From Duganella zoogloeoides (GTDB lineage Bacteria; Pseudomonadota; Gammaproteobacteria; Burkholderiales; Burkholderiaceae_D): a stretch of 64,000 nt of DNA. Positions 20,501-29,341 of this stretch are shown piece by piece. The notes under the pieces were generated by a model that was not told where the DNA came from, searched no databases, and saw nothing but the letters and a program-made list of their open reading frames with translations. The first letter of the stretch is position 1, and each line of letters begins with the position of its first letter. Location: NCBI RefSeq assembly GCF_034479515.1, contig NZ_CP140152.1:5580001-5644000 (forward strand), given 5' to 3'. The translations under genes and the position numbers were made by a program.

Positions 20501-23500
20501 CAGCGTGGCGGCGTCGGCGCGCAGCGAGGCGTTCGGGTAGATCACCGAGCCGGCCAGGCGGCCGTACAGCTGGGCGTCGGTTTCGGTGGCGTTCAGCTGG
20601 CGCAGCACGACCTGGCTGTGGGTCCATGCCAGTTCGAACACGCGGTCGGCCAGGTGGCGGTCGTGGTACTTGTCGATCAGGTGCAGCGCGGCGTCGCGCT
20701 GGTCGGTCATGCCGGTGACCATGTCCACGGTCGCGGTCTGGTCGGGTTTTAACGTGATGGTGTAGCGGATCGCCACCACCGGATCGAGCACCGAGCCTTC
20801 GCCGCCGGACAGCGGCGCGTCGTCGAGCAGGGCCTGCGGCGCGGCGGCCGTGTTGCCCCGGCCGATGAAGCGCGAGCGGTCGGTTTCGTACGAGACGTTG
20901 CCCACGGCCGCATCGTGCACGGTCATGGTGTGCATCATGTACGGCATGGCTTCGTTGCCGCCGCGCGGACGGCGCGTGCACAGGATGGCATTCTCGGCGC
21001 GCAGGATCTCGGTCTGCACGAACAGTTTGCTGAACGCCGGGTGGGCGGCATCGGCCGCCGCCGGCGCCATCACCACTTCGGCAAAGCTGGTCACCTCGAT
21101 GGTGCGCACGCGGTCGGTGGTGTTGGTGATGCGGGTGCGGCGCAGTTCGATGTCGTCCTCGGGCGAGACCACGATTTCCGTGTACAGGTCGATGCCGTTG
21201 TCGGAGCGGCGGAATTCGGCGCGGCCTTCCGAGAAGATCACTTCGTGGTGGCGTGGTTCTACCAGTGTCGGTTGATACGTGGTGGACCAGAAGTCGCCGT
21301 CCTCCATGTCGCGCACGTAGCAGAAGGCGCCCCAGTTGTCGCGGGTGCTGTCTTCGCGCCAGCGGGTCACCGACTGGTCTTTCCAGCGGCTGTAGCTGCC
21401 GCCCGCGTTGGTCACCATCACGTGATAGCGGCCATTGGACAACAGCTGGGTTTCCGGCACCGGGGTGCTGTGCGAGGTAAGCACGCGCAGCGGCATGCCG
21501 GAATCGGGCGCCGTGGTACGGATGGCCGCCGACTCCACCGACGTGGAGTGGAAGGCGCCTACCTGCGGGCTGCGTTCCTGCAGCACCAGCAACGTCGATT
21601 GCAGCAGCGGATCGGATTCGAAACGGCGCTGCATCGGACGGTCGTGCAGCAGGTAGCTCAGGGCCAGGAAGCCCATGCCCTGGTGGTGGACCATGAACGA
21701 GCGGACCACGGCGTGACTGACACCGCGCGGCAGGCGCGTTGGCGTGTAGTCGATCGCTTCGTAGAAGCCATAGCGGCCCATGAAGCCCAGGCCATCCATT
21801 TTTTGCAGGTTCAGGCACGACGCTTCAGGCTGGACCATCAGGCCCATCATGCTGGCGTACGGTGCGATCACCAGGTCGTCGCCGAGGCCGCGCTTCAAGC
21901 CCAGGCCCGGCACGCCGAAGGCGCGGTATTGGTAATTGAGGTTGGCGTCGGTGGTGTTGTAGCCTGACTCCGAAATCCCCCACGGCACGTTGTGCTGCTT
22001 GCCGTAGGCGATCTGGGCGTCGATCACCGAGTTGTAGGTCTGGTCGAGCAGCGTGCTCTCGTAAGTCGGCATGACCAGCAGCGGCATCAGGTACTCGAAC
22101 ATCGAGCCGCTCCAGGACAGCAGCACCGGCTTGCCGCCGACGATGCACAGCTGGCGGCCCAGCGCGAACCAGTGGTCCTGCGGCAGCTGGCCCTGGGCGA
22201 TGGCGACGAAACTGGCCAGGCGTACTTCGGACGCCAGCAGGTCGTAATAGCTGGCATCGAGGCGGCGTTCGCTGACGTTGTAGCCGATCGCCAGCAGGTT
22301 GGTGGTGGCGTTGTACAGGAAGCCGTATTCCATCTGCGCGAACGCGGTGCTGCGCTGGGCCAGTTCGGCCAGCTGGCGCATGCGGTCGTGGGCGGCGGCG
22401 CCGCCCTGTTCGAGCAGCTGCGCCATCTGCTGGCGGCGTTCCAGTTCGGCCGGCGCCAGGTCGGAGACGGGAATGTCGGCGCCGGCATTGGCCAGTGCCG
22501 CCAGTTCACGCAGGGTGGGCACGCGCAGCAGGTTGGTGTCGAGCACCGTGTCGGCCGGCAGGTTGACCCATGGCGTGAACAAGGCCAGTTCGTCGAGCGC
22601 GGCGTGCGCTTGCCGGGCCAGGGAATCGGCCCACATGGCGACATCGGCCTGCGCCGCCACCAGCGGACGCAGGGCGTCGGCCGCCTGCGCCACGCGCGTG
22701 AGCCACGCATGCAGCTGCAGCAGGTGGGTAGCGTCGGGACGGTCGGACAGCACCGCGCGCAATGCCACCAGTTCGGGCGTATCGATGCCGGCCAGCGCGC
22801 CGTTACCGGTGCCGGCAGGTACCGCTGCCTCGGCGGCCGCAGTCGCAGCCGCAGCCGATGCTGCCGTGCCCACCGTGAAGGTGCCATCGATGGTGGTGAT
22901 GGTTTCTTCCATCACGCGCAAGGTGGTCAGCAAGCCGTCCACGTATTGCGGCCCCACCACCGGCTGGTCGTACAGGGCGATCAGGCCCGGTTGCAGCGTG
23001 AGCAGGTGGCCTGCCAGGTTGCCGCTATCGACAGTGGAAATGTACACGGGGTGCAAAGGCTGCAGCGACTGCGTGTCGTACCAGTTGTAGAAGTGGCCCA
23101 GGTGGCGTTCCAGCTGGTCCATGGTGGTCAGGGTGGCGCCGGTACGGGCCACGACCTGGGCGCCGGTGATGTAGCCGAAATCGTGCGCGGTCAGATTGGC
23201 CAGCAGCGCCATGCCGATATTGGTGGGCGACGTGCGGTGCGCGATCACCTGGCTCGGATGCTCCTGCACGTTGTCGGGCGGCAGCCAGTTGTCGTCGGGA
23301 CCGACGAAGCGGTCGAAATACGCCCAGGTGCGGCGCGCCAGCTTGTTGAGGAAGATGTGCTGATCGGCGCCCAGATCGGCGTTGCGGCGCTTGATCGGAC
23401 GGCTGATCCAGTCGGCCACCGCGGGCGCGATCAGCCACGCCAGCAGGAACAGTGCGGCCGGAGCCAGGCTGGCCGGGCGCCAGCCCAGCAGCATGCCGCC

Positions 23501-26392
23501 CACGAACAGCGCGGTGACCGGCGCGGCCCACATGGTGACCCAGGTGCTGGTGGTGGAACGGGCCAGCGCCGACGCGCGCCATTGCAGCAGGTGGCGGCGC
23601 GAAACGTACATGCGGAACAGGCTGCGCACGATCGCGTCGAGATTGAAGTACGCTTCATACGGCAGGAACGCCAGCGTGAGCAAGGCATGCGAGAGCTGGA
23701 TGCCCACGCTGCGGCCCGTATTGCGCAGGTGCTGGTCCCACAAGGTATCTTTCGGGCGGTGCAGCAGGTCGTGCAGCGCATTGACCAGCGGCGGCAGGAA
23801 GATCACGGTGAGCACGGCGCCGGTCCACAGCCACGGCGCGGGCAGCCAGCGCCAGGCGACGACCAGCGCGATCACCATCGCGGGCGCGACCAGCGAGCGG
23901 CGCAGGTTGTCGAACAGCTTCCAGCGCGACAGCAGCGACAGCGGATTTTTCTCGCGGCGGCGGCCCGGGCCAGGTACGCGCGGCAGCAGCCATCCGAGCA
24001 ACTGCCAGTCGCCGCGGATCCAGCGATGGCGGCGGCCGACGTCGTCGCTGTAGCGGCTCGGGTATTCTTCGTACAGCTGGGCGTCGCTCATCAAGCCAGC
24101 GCGCACGTAGGCGCCTTCGAGCAAGTCGTGGCTCAGAACCTGGTTGTCGGGTAAACGGTGGCCCAGCACCTGCTCGAACACATCAACATCGTAAATCCCT
24201 TTACCCACGAACGAGCCTTCCAGGAACACGTCCTGGTACACGTCGGAGACGGTGCGGGTGTACGGGTCGATACCCGGTTCGCCGCCGCACAGTTTTTCGT
24301 ACAGCGACGCGGTTTTGCTCGGCAGGCTGACAGCGACGCGCGGTTGCAGGATGCCATAGCCATCGACCACGCGGCCCAAAGCCTTGTCCACGCGCGGGCG
24401 GTTCAGCGGGTGCATCATGGTGGCGATGAAGTCGCGCGCGGCGTCGCGCGGCAACTGGGTGTCGGTATCGAGCGTGATGACGTACTTGATGCTTTCCAGG
24501 TCGGTGGTGTCGCCTACGGCCAGCGAGAACTTGTCGCGCGCGCCGCCGCGCAGGTAGCGGTTCATGTCCTGCAGCTTGCCGCGCTTGCGCTCATAGCCCA
24601 TCCACACGCCTTCCTGCGGATTCCACAGGCGCGGGCGATGCAGCAGCAGGAACGGCGTGGCCGGGTCGCCATTCAGGTGCAGCGCGTACTTGCGATTGAG
24701 TTGTTCGACGCCCTCGCGCATGTGCTCCATCAGCGCAGCGTCGCCGGGCAGGGTTTCGGTGGGCGCGTCGGCAAAGTCGGTGAGCAGGCAGAAACGCAAA
24801 TTCGGATCGCGATTGGACAGGAAGCGTACTTCCAGCTGTTCGCACAATTCTTCGATGTTCTCGCGGCTGTACACCAGCGTGGGCACCACGACCAGCGCGC
24901 GGGCGTCGGGCGGAATGCCGGCTTCAAAATCCATGCGCGGCAGCGGCTTGGGCTGGGTGACCTTGGTAGTGATCCAGTTGATCAGGTTGAGCGCCAGCTG
25001 GCTGCTGCCGATCAGCGCCAGCACGCCCATGGCAACGAGCAGCGCGCCGTGCACGCCGTGGAACGCCGAGCGCTCCAGCAGCAGCGCGGTGGCGATCACC
25101 GACAGCACCACGATGGCGCCCAGGTACGACGTCAGTGGCGAGGCGCTGCTGGTGCGTTGCAGGGACTCGATCCACGGGCGACGCATGCGCGTCTGCTTTT
25201 CCAGCGCGGCCTGGCCGCCGCCGATCAGGTAAAAGCCCACGTGGCTGTGGCGCAGGTCGTCGCTGCCGGCCTGGGATTGCGCCAGTTGCAGCGCTTGCGC
25301 AGCCACTTCCACCTCCGAGTAGTCGGAGCGCTTGGCGATATTTTCGATGACGTGGCGGTACTGGTCGCGGGTGGCGAATTCCATCTGGCCGTACACGCCG
25401 GCCGGGTCCTGGCGCAAGGTCTGTTCGACCATGCTCATGGTCTCGACGAACTCCTGCCAGTCCATGGTGCCCAGGTAGCGCAGGCTGCCGATGCTGTTGG
25501 CGATCGACACCTGGTCGGCGGCCTGCTGCTGGATCTCGGCCTGGATCTGCTGTTCGATGGTCTGGCCGGCATCGGCCAGGCGGCTGGTGATCCAGGTCAG
25601 CGCCATGGTCAGCGCCGGGCTTTGGCCCTGCAGGCGGCGCGACAGCTCCGCCACGAAGGCGCTGGTGATCGGCGGATTGGAGCGGGCCATGTCGGCCACT
25701 TTTAAAATCAATCCGCTCGGGTTCTTTTCCGCTTCCTCGCTCATCTGGTCGGCCCAGCTGTTGGCCAGGTCGCGTTCGGCGCGGTTGTCCGCCACGCGCG
25801 CGGCCACGCGGCGCAGGTTTTCGATCAGCGCCAGGCGCAGCATGATGGGAATGGCCCACAATTCGCCCAGCTTGAGTGGCGCGATTTCCTGGTACGCATC
25901 GACAAAGCGCGACAGCGATTCCGGATCGACGCGGCCATCGCCGTGCGAGATGATCTCGAGCGCCAGCTTGTACACGCGCGGACAGCCCTCGGGCGCGCCC
26001 TTGGCCAGGCGTGGCAGCTCCTTGCTGTAGTCCTTGGGCAGGTGGCGGCGCGCGATGCGGATCTGTTCTTCGATCAGGTACAGGTTATCGAGCAGCCATT
26101 CGGAGGCAGGCGTGATCTGGCGGCCATCCTTGATGGCGGCGGTCAGCTCGTCGCAGGTGGCGCTGATCACTTCCGCGTTGTCGCTGAGGCGCGCGAGCAG
26201 CTGGTCGCCGCCGCCGCGCAGGCTCAATTCGTGGTGGGAAGCGAGCGAGCGGCCGTGCGCGGCCATCTGCGCCGCGCTGAAAAGCTCCGCTCTCAAGGGC
26301 AGGTCTTCGTCTTCGTCGGAGACCATGGCCGCCGTATTGGATTCGCGAAAGCCGAGCGACATCTCGGGGAGCAGGGGATTGGACTTGTTCAA
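17579..26392 (-). CDS. ndvB: cyclic beta-1,2-glucan synthase, NdvB/Cgs type
   Basis: The 2937-residue membrane enzyme should build and cyclise beta-1,2-glucan from UDP-glucose for the periplasm. After a soluble N-terminal 400 residues come membrane segments (about 415-475) and a GT84 glycosyltransferase domain with the DTDTQLP nucleotide-sugar motif near residue 644. A second membrane cluster (about 830-1000), a glycoamylase-like domain and carbohydrate-binding regions follow. The C-terminal GH94 phosphorylase domain has its acidic motif GSCDWNDGMD near residue 2609. The length matches rhizobial NdvB (about 2800). The start is a TTG at 26390-26392 with GAGG six bases upstream at 26399-26402. 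It is monocistronic and convergent with the manganese exporter. Confidence 0.93.
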   Translation of the reverse strand: MNKSNPLLPEMSLGFRESNTAAMVSDEDEDLPLRAELFSAAQMAAHGRSLASHHELSLRGGGDQLLARLSDNAEVISATCDELTAAIKDGRQITPASEWLLDNLYLIEEQIRIARRHLPKDYSKELPRLAKGAPEGCPRVYKLALEIISHGDGRVDPESLSRFVDAYQEIAPLKLGELWAIPIMLRLALIENLRRVAARVADNRAERDLANSWADQMSEEAEKNPSGLILKVADMARSNPPITSAFVAELSRRLQGQSPALTMALTWITSRLADAGQTIEQQIQAEIQQQAADQVSIANSIGSLRYLGTMDWQEFVETMSMVEQTLRQDPAGVYGQMEFATRDQYRHVIENIAKRSDYSEVEVAAQALQLAQSQAGSDDLRHSHVGFYLIGGGQAALEKQTRMRRPWIESLQRTSSASPLTSYLGAIVVLSVIATALLLERSAFHGVHGALLVAMGVLALIGSSQLALNLINWITTKVTQPKPLPRMDFEAGIPPDARALVVVPTLVYSRENIEELCEQLEVRFLSNRDPNLRFCLLTDFADAPTETLPGDAALMEHMREGVEQLNRKYALHLNGDPATPFLLLHRPRLWNPQEGVWMGYERKRGKLQDMNRYLRGGARDKFSLAVGDTTDLESIKYVITLDTDTQLPRDAARDFIATMMHPLNRPRVDKALGRVVDGYGILQPRVAVSLPSKTASLYEKLCGGEPGIDPYTRTVSDVYQDVFLEGSFVGKGIYDVDVFEQVLGHRLPDNQVLSHDLLEGAYVRAGLMSDAQLYEEYPSRYSDDVGRRHRWIRGDWQLLGWLLPRVPGPGRRREKNPLSLLSRWKLFDNLRRSLVAPAMVIALVVAWRWLPAPWLWTGAVLTVIFLPPLVNALHDLLHRPKDTLWDQHLRNTGRSVGIQLSHALLTLAFLPYEAYFNLDAIVRSLFRMYVSRRHLLQWRASALARSTTSTWVTMWAAPVTALFVGGMLLGWRPASLAPAALFLLAWLIAPAVADWISRPIKRRNADLGADQHIFLNKLARRTWAYFDRFVGPDDNWLPPDNVQEHPSQVIAHRTSPTNIGMALLANLTAHDFGYITGAQVVARTGATLTTMDQLERHLGHFYNWYDTQSLQPLHPVYISTVDSGNLAGHLLTLQPGLIALYDQPVVGPQYVDGLLTTLRVMEETITTIDGTFTVGTAASAAAATAAAEAAVPAGTGNGALAGIDTPELVALRAVLSDRPDATHLLQLHAWLTRVAQAADALRPLVAAQADVAMWADSLARQAHAALDELALFTPWVNLPADTVLDTNLLRVPTLRELAALANAGADIPVSDLAPAELERRQQMAQLLEQGGAAAHDRMRQLAELAQRSTAFAQMEYGFLYNATTNLLAIGYNVSERRLDASYYDLLASEVRLASFVAIAQGQLPQDHWFALGRQLCIVGGKPVLLSWSGSMFEYLMPLLVMPTYESTLLDQTYNSVIDAQIAYGKQHNVPWGISESGYNTTDANLNYQYRAFGVPGLGLKRGLGDDLVIAPYASMMGLMVQPEASCLNLQKMDGLGFMGRYGFYEAIDYTPTRLPRGVSHAVVRSFMVHHQGMGFLALSYLLHDRPMQRRFESDPLLQSTLLVLQERSPQVGAFHSTSVESAAIRTTAPDSGMPLRVLTSHSTPVPETQLLSNGRYHVMVTNAGGSYSRWKDQSVTRWREDSTRDNWGAFCYVRDMEDGDFWSTTYQPTLVEPRHHEVIFSEGRAEFRRSDNGIDLYTEIVVSPEDDIELRRTRITNTTDRVRTIEVTSFAEVVMAPAAADAAHPAFSKLFVQTEILRAENAILCTRRPRGGNEAMPYMMHTMTVHDAAVGNVSYETDRSRFIGRGNTAAAPQALLDDAPLSGGEGSVLDPVVAIRYTITLKPDQTATVDMVTGMTDQRDAALHLIDKYHDRHLADRVFELAWTHSQVVLRQLNATETDAQLYGRLAGSVIYPNASLRADAATLVKNHRGQSGLWAYAISGDLPIVLLQIKDSANIELARQMVQAHAYWRLKGLVVDLVIWHEDQSGYRQLLHDQIMGLIASGIDAQAIDRPGGIFVRMGDQIATEDRILLQTVARVIISDTRGTLAEQIKRPGPPVLRMPPLAIDARSDGADASDVVAPPRRKRVLQLENGIGGFSEDGREYVITTSEEQRTPAPWSNVLANASFGTVISESGQAYTWHENAHEFRLTPWHNDPVSDASGEAFYLRDEATGEFWSPSALPARGTGDYTTRHGFGYSVFEHTESGIATEMTTFVATDAPIKYTVIKVRNDSSAARKLSVTGYVEWVMGDMRSKSGMHILTEVDPVSGALFARNQYNTDFTGRVAFFNCDATTRTVTADRAEFLGRNGSLAAPVAMRRSRLSGKVGAGLDACAAIQAPLELLPGQEREIVFVLGVAGRRNADASGMVQKHRSTGAAQEALAAVHAHWNETLGAVHIKTPEPALDVIANGWLMYQTIACRIWARSGYYQSGGAFGFRDQLQDAMATIHTRPHLLRDQLMLCAAHQFIEGDVQHWWHPPSDRGVRTKCSDDYLWLPLGAWRYVSSTGDLSILDEELPFLEGRLLKAEEDSYYDLPGRSNQSGTMYEHCVRAIRHGLRFGEHGLPLIGSCDWNDGMDKVGEHGKGESVWLAFFLCEVLQRFAEVAEMKNDDAFAQECREQSVKLAANVEQNAWDGEWYRRAYFDDGTPLGSHTNEECQIDSISQSWGVLSGVANPVRVRGAMEQVNQRLVRRDSGIIQLLDPPFDKAGPNPGYIRGYVPGVRENGGQYTHAAIWTAMAFARLGNTERAWELARMINPVMHGTDAENVAIYKVEPYVVTADVYAVAPHVGRGGWSWYTGSSGWMYRLIVESLLGVTRGAHELTLAPRMPAEWNEFTLTYRHASSSYVIRVARALPGQAGTLTVDGVTREGNVIALDDTGATHQVQLLLPALPASVEAPAITS

Positions 26393-26522
26393 CGTAAACC
26401 TCGCTTGGACGTGCGCGACAAAACCGCGTCCGGTAAGCTGGCGCGGTGATTAGTGGGAATGTGTGCCAAGCAATGATACGTCTCGTAACAATTTGCTACT
26501 GTGCGCTTACGAACATAAGCGC

Positions 26523-26547
26523 AAAGGGCCGCTCGAAGCGGCCCCTT
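26523..26547 (-). terminator. intrinsic terminator after desulfurase fusion gene
   Basis: GGGCCGCT (26526-26533) pairs with AGCGGCCC (26537-26544) around a three-base loop, with AAA on one side and TTT on the other. It lies 22 bases past the stop of the leftward desulfurase gene and upstream of the glucan synthase gene, so it should separate the two transcripts. Confidence 0.7.
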
Positions 26548-26568
26548 TCAATCACTTTTGTGAGCGGT

Positions 26569-28629
26569 TCAGGCCGCTAGTGCCAGGCCGCCGGTGAGGC
26601 TGTAGCTGCTGGTGTGGCCGAGCCGGCGCAGGCATTGCGCAGCTTTCATGCTGCGGTTGCCGCTGCGACAGACGAAGACCAGCGGCGCATGGATGTCGCC
26701 GCGCAGCCACACGCTGGCGTGCTCGACCAGGCGACTCAGCGGCACGCTCTGCGCCGCATGCGCGCCCGCTGGCGCCGGCACCGTGGCGGCAAACTCGTAC
26801 GGCTCGCGCACATCGACCACTACCGCGCCGGGATGGGCATGCAGGAATGCCTGCAGCGCGCTGCTGTCGAGTTGCAGGTCGGCAGCAGCCTGGTCGCCGC
26901 CATGGCCGGCACAAAGCTGGTTGCGGGCATCGCGGGTCGGGCACAGCAGGGTCTGCGCGGTGGTGATGACCGGCAAGGCCAGGTCGGCATGCGCGGTGAA
27001 GGCGAAGCGCACATCAGCAGCCATCATGCTGGCGCCGTCCTTGCTGCCCAATAAATAGGCGCGCGCGCCCTCCCCGGCCGACACCTGCGCCAGCACCTGG
27101 CTGCCGATGGCAACCGCGTTGACTTCGGCGCCATCGCCCAAGGTCAGGCGATGGGCCGTGATGGCCGGCCAGCCGAACGCGTCCGTCATCGCCTGGGTAT
27201 CGTAGTGGGCGCCCAGCGACCGGGCCAATGGCGCGTGATCGGCGCCGGCGGTGGTGGCCACGATGGCCAGCACCCGGTAGTTATGGCCGCGCACGATGGC
27301 CGTGATGCGCGCGGTCAGCGTGGGCAGCGGATCGATCACGATGCAGCTGCGGCTGGCCGCGTCCAGCACCAGCCAGCCGCACTCTCCCTCCACGCCCAGT
27401 TGCAGCAAGCCGTCGTCGGGCTCGGCGCTGGGCTGGTCGGCGATCATGCCTGCGGCGCGCAGCGCGGCGCCGCAGTGGGCGATGCGCTGGCAGGCAGTGG
27501 CGATGGTGGCCTCATCAACCATGGCGCCAAACGACATGCGGATGGCGCCGGCGCTGCGCCACAATGGCAGGCCCATGGCGTCGAGTACATAGCTGGGCGC
27601 AGCCTTGCTGGCCGAGCAGGCGCTGCCGGCGCTCACGCGCACCCGCGCCGCATCGAACACGTCCATCAGCTCGCGGCTCGATACGCCCGGCACCGCGAAA
27701 TTGATCGTGGTGGGCAGCGATTTGTCGAAAGCATTGTTGAACACCACGCCGGGCAGCGCCGCGCGCAGGGCGTCGGCCAGGCGCGCGCGATAGTCGTGCA
27801 ACTGGTCGTGGGACGGAAACGTGTCGCCGCGTTCGAGTGCGGCCAGCACCACGCCCAGCGCGGCGATGCCGGCCATGTTCTCGGTGCCCGAACGCTGGCC
27901 GGTCTCCTGGCCGCCGCCCATGATCAGCGGCGTGAATGGCGCGCCAGCGCGCACGTACAACATGCCCACGCCTTTCGGCGCGTGCAGCTTGTGACCGGAA
28001 AACGGCGCGTAATCGATGCGGGTGGCAGCCAGGTTCAATTGCAGCTTGCCCAGCGCCTGCACGCAATCGACCATCCACAGCGCGCTGGTGCCGCTGGCGG
28101 CAATGGTGGCGGCAATGCCATCGAGATCGCTGACCACGCCGGTCTCGTTGTTGGCGGCCATGGTGCAGATCATGGCCGCGTCCGGCGCCAGCGCGCGCAG
28201 CGCGATCAGGTCGTGCAAGCCGTCGCCATCGACCGCCAAGGCAGTCAATTTCAGGTTGGTGCCCAGCAGGCGGTTCCAGTGCGCCAGCGCTTCCGGCACG
28301 GCCTTGTGCTCGGTGGCGCCGTACACCAGCAAGCTGCCGGTGGCCTCGCCCCGGGCCTGGCGCTCGCGCACCGCCACCAGCGCTGACAACACGGCGGTCT
28401 GGATGCCCTCGGTGGCGCCGCTGTTGAACATCAACCGCCCATCGCCCACGCCCAGCAGGCGCACCGCGCACTGGCGCGCCTGGTCGAGCACGACCTTGGC
28501 GCGCAAGCCGGTGCCGTGGGAGCTGCTGGGGTTGCCGTAACGCTGGCCCATGATGTCGGCAGCAGCCAGGGCGGCGGCAGGCAGGATGCAGGTGGTGGCA
28601 TTGCCGTCGAGGTAGATTTCGTTATTCAT
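26569..28629 (-). CDS. cysteine desulfurase - degenerate metallo-beta-lactamase - rhodanese fusion
   Basis: The 686-residue protein fuses three sulfur-related modules. Residues 1 to about 385 are a NifS/IscS-like desulfurase, with the PLP lysine in SGHKLHAPKG and the catalytic cysteine loop SAGSACSA. Residues about 400-570 resemble a metallo-beta-lactamase of the persulfide dioxygenase group, but the zinc motif HxHxDH reads TTAGADH, so two histidines are lost. Residues about 580-686 are a rhodanese with an active CRSGNRS loop. The enzyme probably takes sulfur from cysteine and passes it on as persulfide to the rhodanese cysteine. It stands alone, divergent from an Lrp-type regulator. The acceptor is unknown. 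Confidence 0.88.
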   Translation of the reverse strand: MNNEIYLDGNATTCILPAAALAAADIMGQRYGNPSSSHGTGLRAKVVLDQARQCAVRLLGVGDGRLMFNSGATEGIQTAVLSALVAVRERQARGEATGSLLVYGATEHKAVPEALAHWNRLLGTNLKLTALAVDGDGLHDLIALRALAPDAAMICTMAANNETGVVSDLDGIAATIAASGTSALWMVDCVQALGKLQLNLAATRIDYAPFSGHKLHAPKGVGMLYVRAGAPFTPLIMGGGQETGQRSGTENMAGIAALGVVLAALERGDTFPSHDQLHDYRARLADALRAALPGVVFNNAFDKSLPTTINFAVPGVSSRELMDVFDAARVRVSAGSACSASKAAPSYVLDAMGLPLWRSAGAIRMSFGAMVDEATIATACQRIAHCGAALRAAGMIADQPSAEPDDGLLQLGVEGECGWLVLDAASRSCIVIDPLPTLTARITAIVRGHNYRVLAIVATTAGADHAPLARSLGAHYDTQAMTDAFGWPAITAHRLTLGDGAEVNAVAIGSQVLAQVSAGEGARAYLLGSKDGASMMAADVRFAFTAHADLALPVITTAQTLLCPTRDARNQLCAGHGGDQAAADLQLDSSALQAFLHAHPGAVVVDVREPYEFAATVPAPAGAHAAQSVPLSRLVEHASVWLRGDIHAPLVFVCRSGNRSMKAAQCLRRLGHTSSYSLTGGLALAA

Positions 28630-28692
28630 TTTAAAGGGCAGGAAGGCGGTCGATATGAGCTAAACAGTTTAGCGAACTTTCTAGGAGAAAAC

Positions 28693-28758
28693 ATGCCAAA
28701 GCCGACTGCGTTATCTACCCATAAAAGCATGTTCATGCTTCTCATGGAATTTCGGTAG
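28693..28758 (+). CDS. possible 21-residue leader peptide upstream of Lrp-type gene
   Basis: A short frame, ATG at 28693 to TAG at 28758, with a strong ribosome site AGGAG seven bases upstream (28683-28687). It encodes MPKPTALSTHK then SMFMLLMEFR and ends 33 bases before the regulator gene. It overlaps a perfect palindrome at 28725-28740. There is no cysteine run that would suggest attenuation. It could be a translated leader or a chance frame; the good ribosome site is the only support. Confidence 0.25.
   Translation: MPKPTALSTHKSMFMLLMEFR
28725..28740. promoter_or_regulatory. perfect palindrome, candidate operator in divergent region
   Basis: AAGCATG-TT-CATGCTT is a perfect inverted repeat with 7-base arms. 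It lies in the 162-base gap between the desulfurase fusion gene and the divergent Lrp-type gene. Lrp-family proteins bind such dyads and usually autoregulate while controlling the neighbour, so it is a reasonable binding site. The assignment is inferred from position. Confidence 0.45.
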
Positions 28759-28791
28759 AATGAATTAACTTCCATTTATTAAAACAAGCCC

Positions 28792-29268
28792 ATGCACTCA
28801 CTCGACAAATACGATTGCGCCATCCTGGCCGCCCTGCAAATCGACGGCACCTTGTCGATCGCCGCGCTCAGCGAGAAGGTCGGGCTGTCGAGCACGCCGT
28901 GCTGGAAGCGGGTCAAGCGCCTTGAAGAAGAGGGCTATATCGAGAGCCGGGTCGCCATCGTCAACCGCCGCAAGGTGGGCTTGCCGGTGACCGTGTACGT
29001 CAGCGTGCGCACCGGCCAGCACGATGCCAAGTGGCTCGACCGCTTTGCCGCCGCCGTCATGGCCCTGCCCGAAGTGCAGGAATTCCATCGCATGAGCGGC
29101 GATGTCGATTACCTGCTCAAGGTCGTCACGACCGATATTGAAGGCTACGACGCGTTTTATAAACGGCTGATCAAGGTGGGACAGCTGACCGGGGTGTCGT
29201 CGGCCTTCTCGATGGAGCAGATCAAGTTCACCACCGCTTTGCCGCTCGACCTCGTACCCTACGCTTGA
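28792..29268 (+). CDS. Lrp/AsnC-family regulator, DecR-like
   Basis: The 158-residue protein has an N-terminal winged helix with the recognition segment GLSSTPCWKRVKRLEEEGYI, then a RAM ligand-binding domain (VYVSVRTGQHD to the end). The STPCWKR recognition helix resembles DecR (YbaO), the E. coli cysteine-responsive activator of cysteine detoxification. Together with its divergent position next to a cysteine desulfurase fusion, this suggests it senses cysteine or a related amino acid and controls that gene. The family is certain; the ligand and target are inferred. Confidence 0.9.
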   Translation: MHSLDKYDCAILAALQIDGTLSIAALSEKVGLSSTPCWKRVKRLEEEGYIESRVAIVNRRKVGLPVTVYVSVRTGQHDAKWLDRFAAAVMALPEVQEFHRMSGDVDYLLKVVTTDIEGYDAFYKRLIKVGQLTGVSSAFSMEQIKFTTALPLDLVPYA

Positions 29269-29341
29269 ACAATGCACCATTCCGGTGCGAGAAATATCAT
29301 GCCGTGAGATAATTCTGCTTTAAATACTTGGTTTAAGGCTT

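Noticed and set aside
17642..20752. 1036-codon + strand frame inside the glucan synthase gene
   Set aside because: Full GH94 and glycoamylase motifs are on the reverse strand; the forward product is histidine- and arginine-rich shadow sequence.
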